A stretch of DNA of 64,000 nucleotides from Sinorhizobium psoraleae (GTDB lineage Bacteria; Pseudomonadota; Alphaproteobacteria; Rhizobiales; Rhizobiaceae): contig NZ_JABEKV010000001.1 of assembly GCF_013283645.1 (NCBI RefSeq), positions 984,577-1,048,576 on the forward strand. The letters are read 5' to 3'. Made by a program: the position numbers and the translations under genes. This document shows, in pieces, positions 47,214-54,960 of the stretch; the stretch's first letter is position 1; every line of letters begins with the position of its first letter. The notes below the pieces were generated by a model. It was not told the origin of the DNA, ran no database searches, and was given only the letters and a program-made list of their open reading frames with translations.

Positions 47214-47225
47214 TTGGTCTGACAT
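47214..47225. promoter_or_regulatory. Possible FadR-type GntR operator
   Basis: ttggtctgacat, 24 bases before the GntR start codon, is close to the TnGTnnnACnA type of site used by FadR-subfamily regulators (last position differs). The symmetry is imperfect. Confidence 0.35.
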
Positions 47226-47389
47226 CTGAGCAATATGCCGCCCGCGAGTTGGGCGGTCAAGCCCGGTTTTCTCGCTGACATTGCGGGACTTGAGTTCTGG
47301 AGCGCCGGATCATACGGCCATCTCCGGTGCGCCCGAAAGGAAGCGGGTGCCACCCAAAGCCAGCAGCCGGTATCCAGCCCATGATCTAA

Positions 47390-47448
47390 CTCTTTGAAAC
47401 AACGCAATTCCGGACGGAAACCGTTACACAATTTTCCTGGAATTGCTC
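47390..47448 (+). repeat. RIME-like palindrome, family A copy 3
   Basis: Outer arms gcaattcc/ggaattgc (47404-47411, 47439-47446), inner core cggacggaaaccgttacaca. To its left, ccatgatctaactctttgaa looks like a remnant of the first RIME palindrome. It lies between the GntR gene and the M24 peptidase gene. The rest of the 47191-47512 gap holds only the operator above. Confidence 0.6.
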
Positions 47449-47512
47449 TCAGCTTGAATGCAAAGGACGCCGGCGCGTTGCACCGGCGTTCTGCAAGACA
47501 CGGAAAGGCGCG

Positions 47513-48616
47513 TCAGACCTTGGCGACATGGGCCTCGCGCGGCAGCGAGGAAAGAACCTCCGGCCCGTCGGCGCGCAGGATGACGATATCCTCGAGCCGG
47601 ATGCCGAAGCGGCCGGGCAGGTAGATGCCAGGCTCGATCGAAAATACCATGCCTTCCTCAAGGATCGTTTCGGAAGTCGCGGTGATGTAGGGCGGCTCGT
47701 GACCGTCGATGCCCATGCCGTGGCCTGTGCGATGCACGAAATATTCGCCATAGCCGGCATCCGTAATCACCTTGCGGGCCGCCGCATCGACCTCCTTCGC
47801 CGGCACGCCGGGGCGGGCTGCCTTCATCGCCGCCTGCACGGCCTTCTCGACGATCGTGTGGATCTGGCCATAGCCCTCCGGCGCGCGGCCGACGACCGCC
47901 ATCCGGGTGATATCGCTCGGGAAGCCCTGTTTGCGGCCGCCGATGTCGATCACCACGGCGTCGCCTTCTTCGATGATGCGGTCGCTGGCGGAGTGGTGCG
48001 GAAAGGCGCCATTGCCGCCTGCACCGACGATCCAGAAGGCCGGTGCCGCGCCTTCCGAGGAAAAGTGCGCACGGATCTCGGCGGCGAGTTCCTTCTCGGT
48101 CATGCCGGGGCGGATCTTCGAGAACGCGGCCTGCATCGCCCGGTCGGCGATCGCTGCGTTCATCTTGAGCAGTTCGTATTCACCGCGATCCTTGCGCATG
48201 CGCAGTGCACCAAGCGTGCCCGGCGTAAAATCGCGCGCGGTGTCTTCCGGCAGATTGTCGAGAAGCAGCAGCGCAAAGTCGGCGCGCATCGTCTCATCGA
48301 GAACGACGCGGCCGGGCTCTCCAGCGCCGATGCCGGAGAGCGCCGTCCTGAGCGCCTGAACGGGACCTTCCGCGTCCGACCAGCTGTAGAAGTCAATGTC
48401 GGTGTGTTCGCGCGTGCCCTCGGCATTGAGCGCCGGCATCAGAAAGGCTTCGCGTTCCGGCGCGATCAGAAGCAGGCAGGGGCGTTCGTCCGGGTGCGGA
48501 TGGAAGCCGAGAACCCAGTCCATGTGCGATCCCGGTGCGATTGCGATCAGTCCTGTGCCGGTTTCCTTCATTCGCGCGCGCAATGCGGCAACCCGCGTCT
48601 TCGTCTGCTCGTTCAT
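47513..48616 (-). CDS. M24-family Xaa-Pro aminopeptidase-like protein
   Basis: 367 residues. The N-terminal creatinase-like domain is followed by the pita-bread catalytic domain, with metal ligands in DAVVIDIGGRKQGFPSDITR (two Asp), RTGHGMGIDGHEPPYI (His), MVFSIEPGIYLPG (Glu) and IRLEDIVIL (Glu). It may act as a Xaa-Pro dipeptidase or on a small amide such as creatine-like compounds. It lies 70 bp downstream of the XRE-cupin regulator on the same strand. Confidence 0.92.
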   Translation of the reverse strand: MNEQTKTRVAALRARMKETGTGLIAIAPGSHMDWVLGFHPHPDERPCLLLIAPEREAFLMPALNAEGTREHTDIDFYSWSDAEGPVQALRTALSGIGAGEPGRVVLDETMRADFALLLLDNLPEDTARDFTPGTLGALRMRKDRGEYELLKMNAAIADRAMQAAFSKIRPGMTEKELAAEIRAHFSSEGAAPAFWIVGAGGNGAFPHHSASDRIIEEGDAVVIDIGGRKQGFPSDITRMAVVGRAPEGYGQIHTIVEKAVQAAMKAARPGVPAKEVDAAARKVITDAGYGEYFVHRTGHGMGIDGHEPPYITATSETILEEGMVFSIEPGIYLPGRFGIRLEDIVILRADGPEVLSSLPREAHVAKV

Positions 48617-48686
48617 GTGGTTCCGTCCTGTGTTGGTGGGGAAAATGCTGTATGCGAGGCGGGTGTCGGGCGGCGTGTCTTATGCG

Positions 48687-49367
48687 TCAGCGCGACCCTT
48701 GTTTCTTCACTGTTCCGCGGCGGCCTGCGGCGCGGGTCACCGCCAGGCTGTTGTCCGGGTCGCCGAAAGGCTCGCCGTCGCCGAACACATCCATCGTGCA
48801 GGTATGCAGAATGGTCGCAGGCTCGTTCGTGTGGTTCCAGGTTGCGTGGGTGCGCGTGGAGGGGAAATGGGCTGAATCGCCGGCCTTCAGAACGACCCGC
48901 TCGCCGTCTATTTCCAGCGTCAGCGAACCCTCGAGGATGAAGTAGATTTCCTCGCCCTCGTGCGACATCGGCTCGCTCCGGCGCCCGGGCGGTTCATGTA
49001 TGATCGTGCTTCGAAGGACGTTGCCGGGGAAGGCGGCAGAGAGGCGTTCGTAGGAGACGTTGCCGTCGCCTTTGCCGAGCGCGTAGACCGGGCGATGTGC
49101 GCGGCGGGTGACGGGCGAGGCGACCTTCGGCGGCGAGAAGAAGGTGCCGACTTCGACGTTCAAGGTGCGGCAGACGGCGATCAGCGATGTCAGGGAGGGC
49201 ACGGTGATGCCGCGCTCGATCTGGGAGATGAAGCCAACGGAAAAGCCGGAGCGGTCGGCGACGTTCTGAAGCGTCAGCTTCAGTTCCTTCCGGCGCCGGC
49301 GCAGCCGCTCGCCGAGCGGCGGGTCGCCTCCACCGATGCGCGCTTCTGAACAGTTCTCCGTCTCCAA
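48687..49367 (-). CDS. XRE-cupin regulator (PuuR-like)
   Basis: 226 residues from TTG 49367 (gggaga upstream at a suitable distance). The N-terminal XRE HTH is LTLQNVADRSGFSVGFISQI ERGITVPSLTSL (with a break), and the C-terminal cupin is SHEGEEIYFILEGSLTLEID with GDSAHFPSTRTHATWN. This layout is that of PuuR-type regulators of amine catabolism. It is followed by the M24 peptidase gene, with an A/T-rich inverted repeat upstream. Confidence 0.9.
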   Translation of the reverse strand: METENCSEARIGGGDPPLGERLRRRRKELKLTLQNVADRSGFSVGFISQIERGITVPSLTSLIAVCRTLNVEVGTFFSPPKVASPVTRRAHRPVYALGKGDGNVSYERLSAAFPGNVLRSTIIHEPPGRRSEPMSHEGEEIYFILEGSLTLEIDGERVVLKAGDSAHFPSTRTHATWNHTNEPATILHTCTMDVFGDGEPFGDPDNSLAVTRAAGRRGTVKKQGSR

Positions 49368-49433
49368 AGGCTTCTCCCGCTTTTTAGTATTTCTTCAAAG
49401 CTGGAGCAGTCATGAACCGCTGTCAACGAGATT

Positions 49434-49452
49434 TTTTTAGCTATACTAAAAA
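49434..49452. promoter_or_regulatory. A/T-rich inverted repeat upstream of the XRE-cupin gene
   Basis: TTTTTAG (49434-49440), CTATA, CTAAAAA (49446-49452): a perfect 7-bp dyad. A related half, tttttagtat, lies at 49381-49390, 13 bases from the start codon, and atactaaaaa at 49443-49452 is its exact inverse. The paired sites suggest autoregulation by the XRE protein. Confidence 0.45.
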
Positions 49453-49516
49453 TCTTCGTCGGATGTACTTGAGCGGGCCTGCGCCTTGGTTGCCTGTCAG
49501 TGCGTTGAGATTGGAT

Positions 49517-50209
49517 TCATCTGGCGAGGCTGAGCAGCTTACCGATCGCCTGCTGGTCAAAGCCGCCGATGCCTTCGCGGATATCGGCTCCGATTGCTTC
49601 GGCGACAGCGTCCTCGTCGCGTCGTCTCAGCGCCTCGATCGCCTCGCGATGGCGATCGACGACGTAGAGTTCCGTGACATGCTCCATGGCAATGCCGAGA
49701 ATGGGTCCGAGCTGCAGCCACACGCTCTCGATCAGCGGCATGGCGACCTGGTCCGGATTGGCCATGTAGATCTGCCGATGGAATTCCTGATTGGCGATCA
49801 GCGCCGCAGCCTTCTGGCCATCGAGGATTGCGGCCTCGATAGCTTCGTCGATTGCGACGATGCGGTCGATCTGCCGGTCGGAAAGATGGGCGACCGCCCG
49901 GCGCGCGGCGTGGCTTTCGAGCACGATCCGTAGCGAGATCAGTTCCTCGAAGCGCGCCGGCGTGATGCGCGGCACGACGATCCGCCGGTTTTCGAGGAAG
50001 TCCAGTGCGCCGATAGAAGTCAGCTGCCGCAGCGCTTCGCGTATCGGCGTCGGGCTGCTCTCCAGCGCTTCGGCCAAACCGCGGATCGTCACCGAGGTCC
50101 CGGGGCGAAAGGCGCCGACCATGATCGCCTGTCTTAGGCGTGCAAAGGCATAGTCATGCGTCGTCATGCCTTCCGGCCGTTCCAACACCGGCAAAACCAG
50201 GGCCTTCAA
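49517..50209 (-). CDS. GntR-family regulator (FCD domain)
   Basis: About 230 residues. The HTH is FRPGTSVTIRGLAEALESSP with TPIREALRQLTSIGALDFLE, and the FCD domain has LISLRIVLESHAARRAVAHL, ANQEFHRQIYMA and HREAIEALRRRDEDAVAEAI. I place the start at TTG 50209, 10 bases after aggagg; a GTG at 50254 has no SD. It is divergent from the glutamine synthetase-like gene, with a dyad in between, and is the likely regulator of that operon. Confidence 0.88.
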   Translation of the reverse strand: MKALVLPVLERPEGMTTHDYAFARLRQAIMVGAFRPGTSVTIRGLAEALESSPTPIREALRQLTSIGALDFLENRRIVVPRITPARFEELISLRIVLESHAARRAVAHLSDRQIDRIVAIDEAIEAAILDGQKAAALIANQEFHRQIYMANPDQVAMPLIESVWLQLGPILGIAMEHVTELYVVDRHREAIEALRRRDEDAVAEAIGADIREGIGGFDQQAIGKLLSLAR

Positions 50210-50301
50210 GATTGCGTTTCCTCCTGCCGCGTCGGTTCCCGCGGCTGATAGCACCGGCCAAGCTTGACTTCAAATCGTGAATTATGTCAATTTTCCAAAA
50301 A

Positions 50302-50311
50302 TGTGATCACA
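50302..50311. promoter_or_regulatory. TGTGATCACA dyad between gntR and the glutamine synthetase-like gene
   Basis: A perfect 10-bp palindrome in an A/T-rich stretch, 16 bases before the synthetase ATG and about 90 bases from the divergent GntR start. FCD-type GntR proteins often bind short dyads of this type, so it is a candidate operator; the position suits repression. Confidence 0.5.
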
Positions 50312-50327
50312 AAATAAGAATTGAGAT

Positions 50328-51695
50328 ATGTCACTAGAGGCGGAAGATCCAAGCGCATTCAAGGTCTGGCTGGAACAGAACGGTCCGATCGAAAGCATCC
50401 AGGCGGTCATCTGTGACTTGAACGGCATCATGCGTGGCAAGCGCGTGCCGGTCGAACAGGCCTCCAAGGTGCTTGGCGGCGGCATCCGCATGCCGCTCTC
50501 GATCGTCGGCGTCGATGTATGGGGAGAGGATATCATCGGCAGCGAACAGGTTTTCGCGACCGGCGACCGCGACGGAATCTGCGGTGTCACCGGGCGCGGT
50601 GCACTGCCGGTCAACTGGACGTCCCGGCCGAGCGCCCTGGTGCCGCTCTGGCTCTTCGTCGAGGACGGCAAGCCGTTTCTTGCCGATCCTCGTCAGGCGC
50701 TTGCGGCGATCGTCAGGGAGTACCGCGAACTGGGCTTGCGTCCCGTCGTCGCCACCGAGATGGAATTCTACCTGATCGACCCGGAGCCCGACAGCGCCGT
50801 GCCGCCGATCTCGCCCTATACCGGCAAGCGACTCGATTCCGACGCGATCCTGTCGATCGACGAGCTCGACGATTTCGGCGAGTTCTTCTCCGACGTCTAC
50901 AAGGAATGCACACGGCAGAACGTGCCGGCGGACGCGGCGATCGCCGAGAACGGTATCGGCCAGTTCGAGATCAACCTGCTCCACACCAACGATCCGCTGA
51001 AGGCGGCGGACGACGCGATTTTCTTCAAGCGCATCGTCAAGGGTGTCGCCCGCAAGCATGGGCTTGCCGCGACCTTCATGGCCAAACCCTACGGCACGCG
51101 GTCCGGCAATGGCATGCACGTCCATTTCAGCCTGCTCGACGAGGAAGGCAACAATGTCTTTGACGACGGCAGCGACGAAGGGTCGTCCGTGCTGAAGCAT
51201 GCGGTCGCCGGACTGTTGCGCGGGATGGCGGAGACGACGCTGCTCTTCGCGCCGCATTTCAACTCCTATCGGCGGCTGCGGCCCGACACCCATGCCCCGA
51301 CCTCGATTTCCTGGGGATACGAGAACCGCACTTCGGCGATCCGTATTCCGGGCGGAAATCCGGCGGCGCGGCGCATCGAGCATCGCGTGGCCGGTGCCGA
51401 CGCCAACCCCTACCTCGTCATCGCCGCGATCCTTGGTGCAGCACTCGTCGGCATCCGCAACAAATGGAAGCCAGCGGCACCTGTTGAGGGGCGGGCCTAC
51501 GATGCGGAGAAACTGCCCAAAATTCCTGCCGAGTGGGGGCAGGCGGTCGATGCCTTCGAGGCCGGACCGATTGCCGCCGAAATCTTTGATCCCGTGCTTC
51601 GCTCCATGCTGATCGCCTGCAAGCGCCAGGAGATCGCCGGCTTTGCCGAGCAGGTTACGGACTATGAGTTCAGCGCCTATCTGGAAATCGTATGA
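50328..51695 (+). CDS. puuA: Glutamine synthetase-family enzyme, gamma-glutamylpolyamine synthetase-like
   Basis: 455 residues. The GS fold is shown by ATEMEFYLIDPEPDS (metal Glu), NGIGQFEINLLHTNDPLKAA, the ATP-site segment FMAKPYGTRSGNGMHVHFSL and the NPYLVIAAILGAAL region with ENRTSAIRIPGG. It resembles PuuA-like ligases, which couple glutamate to putrescine or another amine, rather than GlnA (no adenylylation Tyr loop is evident). It overlaps the following oxidase gene by ATGA, the same pairing as puuA/puuB. The precise amine is unknown; the symbol is given by family resemblance. Confidence 0.85.
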   Translation: MSLEAEDPSAFKVWLEQNGPIESIQAVICDLNGIMRGKRVPVEQASKVLGGGIRMPLSIVGVDVWGEDIIGSEQVFATGDRDGICGVTGRGALPVNWTSRPSALVPLWLFVEDGKPFLADPRQALAAIVREYRELGLRPVVATEMEFYLIDPEPDSAVPPISPYTGKRLDSDAILSIDELDDFGEFFSDVYKECTRQNVPADAAIAENGIGQFEINLLHTNDPLKAADDAIFFKRIVKGVARKHGLAATFMAKPYGTRSGNGMHVHFSLLDEEGNNVFDDGSDEGSSVLKHAVAGLLRGMAETTLLFAPHFNSYRRLRPDTHAPTSISWGYENRTSAIRIPGGNPAARRIEHRVAGADANPYLVIAAILGAALVGIRNKWKPAAPVEGRAYDAEKLPKIPAEWGQAVDAFEAGPIAAEIFDPVLRSMLIACKRQEIAGFAEQVTDYEFSAYLEIV

Positions 51696-53005
51696 TGGCA
51701 AGCGCAACGAAATCCTACGCCGGTGACGGCAGCTATCCGACGAGCTATTACGCCGCTTCCCGCAACATTATCCGCACCCCGGTCAAGCTGGAGGGGCGCG
51801 TCGAAACCGACGTTTGCGTCGTCGGCGCCGGCTATTCGGGCCTGTCGACGGCAATCCACCTCGCCGAAAAAGGCTACGAGGTCACTGTGATCGAAGGCGC
51901 GCAGGTGGGGTGGGGCGCCTCGGGTCGCAATGGCGGTCAGGTCGTCAATGGCCTCAACGCGAGCCTGTCGACGATCCAGAGTCGCTACGGCGAGGATGCG
52001 GCCCGTTTCATCGGCGGCCTGGTGCAAGAAGGCGGTCGGATCATCCGACGGCTCGTCAGCCAGTACCAGATCGACTGCGACCTGAAGCCCGGCAATATCT
52101 ATGCCGCCTATACCGCCGCGCATATGACGGAACTGGAGGCCAAACAGGCACTCTGGCGCAAGTACGGGATGGACGACCACCAGCTTCTCGACCGCGAGGC
52201 GCTCAGAAAGCTCGTCAATTCCGATGCCTATTGCGGCGGCATGCTCGACACAACGGGCGGCCACATGCATCCGCTTAATCTCGTGCTCGGCGAGGCCCGC
52301 GCCTTCGAGAGCCTGGGCGGCACGATCTACGAGATGTCGCCAGTGACACGCGTGGACCATGAGGCGGCGCGACCGACGGTCTATACGCAGGAAGGCGAAG
52401 TCAGTGCCCGCATCGTCGTGCTCTGCGGCAACGCCTATCTCGGCGACGCGGTGCCGAAGCTCGTCTCGCGCGTCATGCCCGTCTCGACGCAGATGATCAC
52501 CACGGCCCCGCTCGGCGAGGAGCTCGCCCATTCGCTGATCCCGAGCGACATGTGCGTGGAAGACGTGCGCTATATCCTCGATTATTTCAGGCTCTCGGCT
52601 GACAAGCGGATGATTTTCGGCGGGGGCACCGTCTATGGCGGCACCGACCCGGCGGATGTCGTCGCCAAGCTCAAGCCCAATCTCGAAAAGGTTTTTCCGC
52701 GGCTCAAGGGTGTGAAGATCGACTATGCCTGGAGCGGAAACTTCGCGCTCTCCTTCACGCGCGTGCCGCAGATGGGACGGATCGGCGCCAACACCTATTT
52801 TGCCCATGGCTATAGCGGTCATGGCGTCACCGGTTCCCACCTCTTCGGCCGCACGCTCGCCGAGGCGATCGACGGCGACACCGCGCGCTTCGACGTCTTC
52901 GAGAAACTGCCGTGGTATCCGTTCCCGGGCGGACGAATGTTCCGCGCCCAATATTCGACAATCGGCTCCTGGTGGTATTCCTTCAAGGATGCCGTCGGCT
53001 GGTGA
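51692..53005 (+). CDS. puuB: FAD-dependent oxidoreductase, gamma-glutamylputrescine oxidase-like
   Basis: 437 residues of the DAO family. The FAD motif is VCVVGAGYSGLSTAIHLAEK, followed by VIEGAQVGWGASGRNGGQV. The substrate-side part has GGHMHPLNLVLGEARAFESL, and the C-terminus AHGYSGHGVTGSHLFGRTLA contacts FAD. It would oxidise a gamma-glutamylated amine to the aldehyde. Translational coupling to the synthetase gene supports a shared pathway. Confidence 0.88.
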   Translation: MMASATKSYAGDGSYPTSYYAASRNIIRTPVKLEGRVETDVCVVGAGYSGLSTAIHLAEKGYEVTVIEGAQVGWGASGRNGGQVVNGLNASLSTIQSRYGEDAARFIGGLVQEGGRIIRRLVSQYQIDCDLKPGNIYAAYTAAHMTELEAKQALWRKYGMDDHQLLDREALRKLVNSDAYCGGMLDTTGGHMHPLNLVLGEARAFESLGGTIYEMSPVTRVDHEAARPTVYTQEGEVSARIVVLCGNAYLGDAVPKLVSRVMPVSTQMITTAPLGEELAHSLIPSDMCVEDVRYILDYFRLSADKRMIFGGGTVYGGTDPADVVAKLKPNLEKVFPRLKGVKIDYAWSGNFALSFTRVPQMGRIGANTYFAHGYSGHGVTGSHLFGRTLAEAIDGDTARFDVFEKLPWYPFPGGRMFRAQYSTIGSWWYSFKDAVGW

Positions 53006-53304
53006 AATGCCTGCCGCTGTTCCGAGGTGATTGGTTGCCGCGGGTGCCGTCTTTCCCTCCCAAATCGATTCCGCTCGTCCCGATCATGCGCTAGAATTTC
53101 TCGGCTGAACCGTCTGACCGGCGCGTTCAGCGGGGCGTGATACCCGGCGTACCGCAACGGTGCGCGACCGGTTTTTCCTCGGCCCGGATCTCAACAAATC
53201 GAGATCGCGGCAAACGCGACGCGTGGACATCCATTTCGGGGCATGCACGCCCTGACCGCGGGCCAGAGCCATGACACGGTCGCGGTCGATCAGGGAGGTC
53301 GGAA

Positions 53305-54219
53305 ATGTTCATACGCTTCGGTTACGAGATCGGCGTTCGGTGCACCCAGCCAACGCCCATGATGACCTATCTTTCGGTCGTACCCGAACGGCGTGGAAGC
53401 ATTGTCCGGGAGCACGGTCCGGTCGCGTCACCGATGCTGGCGATGGAGGAAATCACCGATCCCCACGGCAATGCCTGCCTGCGGATGGTCTTGCCCGAGG
53501 GCGAAACCGGGCTCAGCTATGACGCGGTGATGAATGATGACGGCAGGCCGGACGCCTCGGATCCGTTGGCGGAAGCCGTGCCGGTGGAAAGGCTTCCGCC
53601 CGCCTGGCTGCCTTATCTTTCCGCCAGCCGCTATTGCGAGACGGACCGGCTCGGCGCGCTGGCGTGGAAGCTTTTCGGCGATGTTCCGGCGGGATGGCTG
53701 CGCGTCCAGGCGATCTGTGACTATGTCCACGACCGGCTGGTTTTCAGCTATGGCTATGCGCAGGCAATGCGCACGGCACTGGAAGCGCATGAGGATCGCT
53801 TGGGTGTGAGCCGCGATTACGCCCATCTCGCTATCGCTTTTTGCCGCTGCATGAACATGCCGTCGCGTTTCGTCAACGGCTACATGACTGATGTCGGCGC
53901 GCCGGAAAGCCCGGCGCCGATGGATTTCAATGCCTGGTTCGAGGTTTATCTCGGCGATCGCTGGTATACCTTCGACGCCAAGAACAATGCGCGGCGCATC
54001 GGCCGCATTCCGGTCGCGCGCGGCCGCGACGCGGCAGACATCCCGCTGATGCAGACTTTCGGCAAACACGACCTCACCGCCTTTACCGTGTGGACCTCGG
54101 TCGAAAGCGACGTGTCGCTTGCCCGCTCGCACCGGGCCGCCGATGTCTCGCTGCTGACCCCGTGGTTCAGCGAAACCTGGTCGCGACATCTACAGGAACG
54201 TGACCGCAATCGGCATTGA
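53305..54219 (+). CDS. Transglutaminase-like protein with substituted catalytic positions
   Basis: 304 residues: an N-terminal beta domain (MFIRFGYEIGVRCTQPTPMM) and a transglutaminase-core domain. The nucleophile region reads LGVSRDYAHLAIAFCRCMN where families have GVCRD, so Ser replaces Cys at about 172. The second site reads MDFNAWFEVYLGDRWYTFDA with Asn where His of HAW is expected; the Asp (TFDA) is kept. It may be a non-catalytic or altered-chemistry member. Asn/Ser at the second site may be common in this rhizobial subfamily, so the Ser is the stronger oddity. ATG 53305 follows gggaggtcgga. The 53006-53304 gap before it has no gene. Confidence 0.85.
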   Translation: MFIRFGYEIGVRCTQPTPMMTYLSVVPERRGSIVREHGPVASPMLAMEEITDPHGNACLRMVLPEGETGLSYDAVMNDDGRPDASDPLAEAVPVERLPPAWLPYLSASRYCETDRLGALAWKLFGDVPAGWLRVQAICDYVHDRLVFSYGYAQAMRTALEAHEDRLGVSRDYAHLAIAFCRCMNMPSRFVNGYMTDVGAPESPAPMDFNAWFEVYLGDRWYTFDAKNNARRIGRIPVARGRDAADIPLMQTFGKHDLTAFTVWTSVESDVSLARSHRAADVSLLTPWFSETWSRHLQERDRNRH

Positions 54220-54348
54220 ACGTACCAGGCTCCGTAAAACAGATTTTTCGTTTCCGGCGCGATCGGCAGAAAATAATATCTATAAACTCAATGGATAATA
54301 TAGGAGAACGAAGCTGCTCGTGGAGTTGCGAAACAGCGGAGTGGCAAG

Positions 54349-54498
54349 ATGAACGCGATCAAGGCGACAACCCAATCCCGCTACACGATCTACACAGCAC
54401 AACCGGCGCGACGCGCGCGGGGCAATCTCATTCCTCACACCGTCGCTATTGCAGCGGCTTTCGGTTTTCTCTCGGCGCTCATCATCGGCGCGATCTGA
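54349..54498 (+). CDS. Small membrane peptide, 49 residues
   Basis: ATG 54349 starts MNAIKATTQSRYTIYTAQPA, followed by RRARGNLIPH and a single hydrophobic helix TVAIAAAFGFLSALIIGAI to the stop at 54496-54498. Basic N-terminal half inside, one membrane span at the C-terminus. gcggag lies about 9 bases before ATG. No family is recognised. Its codon pattern and clean hydrophobic end make it plausible, but the length leaves doubt. Confidence 0.5.
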   Translation: MNAIKATTQSRYTIYTAQPARRARGNLIPHTVAIAAAFGFLSALIIGAI

Positions 54499-54695
54499 AA
54501 CGCCAGTGGTGGGCTAACCTGACCGCGACAAATGCTCGTCCACGGCGAGCCATCCCCGCCGCGGCGTAATCTCGAACGCGATCATTTCCATTTCCTCAGC
54601 CCTGCCGGGAGGCCGCGGACGGCGAGATCGTTCCCCTTGCGGTCCGGGCTGCTGGCGTCGTAGCCTTGCCCTCGGCAAGCGGGAATCTATGACGT

Positions 54696-54960
54696 ATGCG
54701 GCGGATTGCTCCGGAAGACTGGTATGCGGTGAAGCGTCTCGAAGATGACGTCACCTCCATTTCGGCGCCGTTCATACAGGAGTTCTTCCGCTGCAACGTC
54801 TGGCACGTGCGCGGCCGTGACCGCGACATGCTGGTCGACAGCGGCCGGCGCGCATTGTCGATGGCGGGCATCTTCCGAGTTTTTCCGGCGAACGCTATCG
54901 GGTGCCGATCAAGGACTGGCTCGACCAGAAAGAAGACAATTTGACGGGAAGGAGAAGTGA
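54696..54960 (+). pseudogene. MBL-fold hydrolase with internal deletion
   Basis: The frame from 54696 gives an MBL N-terminus: DWYAVKRLEDDVTSISAPFI, then FFRCNVWHVRGRDRDMLVDS G (break added). Right after this (near 54845) a different frame holds a typical MBL C-terminus, ARIVDGGHLPSFSGERYRVP then IKDWLDQKEDN. The whole zinc-binding middle, some 200 residues, is missing and the frames do not match. It is a deletion relic just before the aldehyde dehydrogenase gene. Confidence 0.7.
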
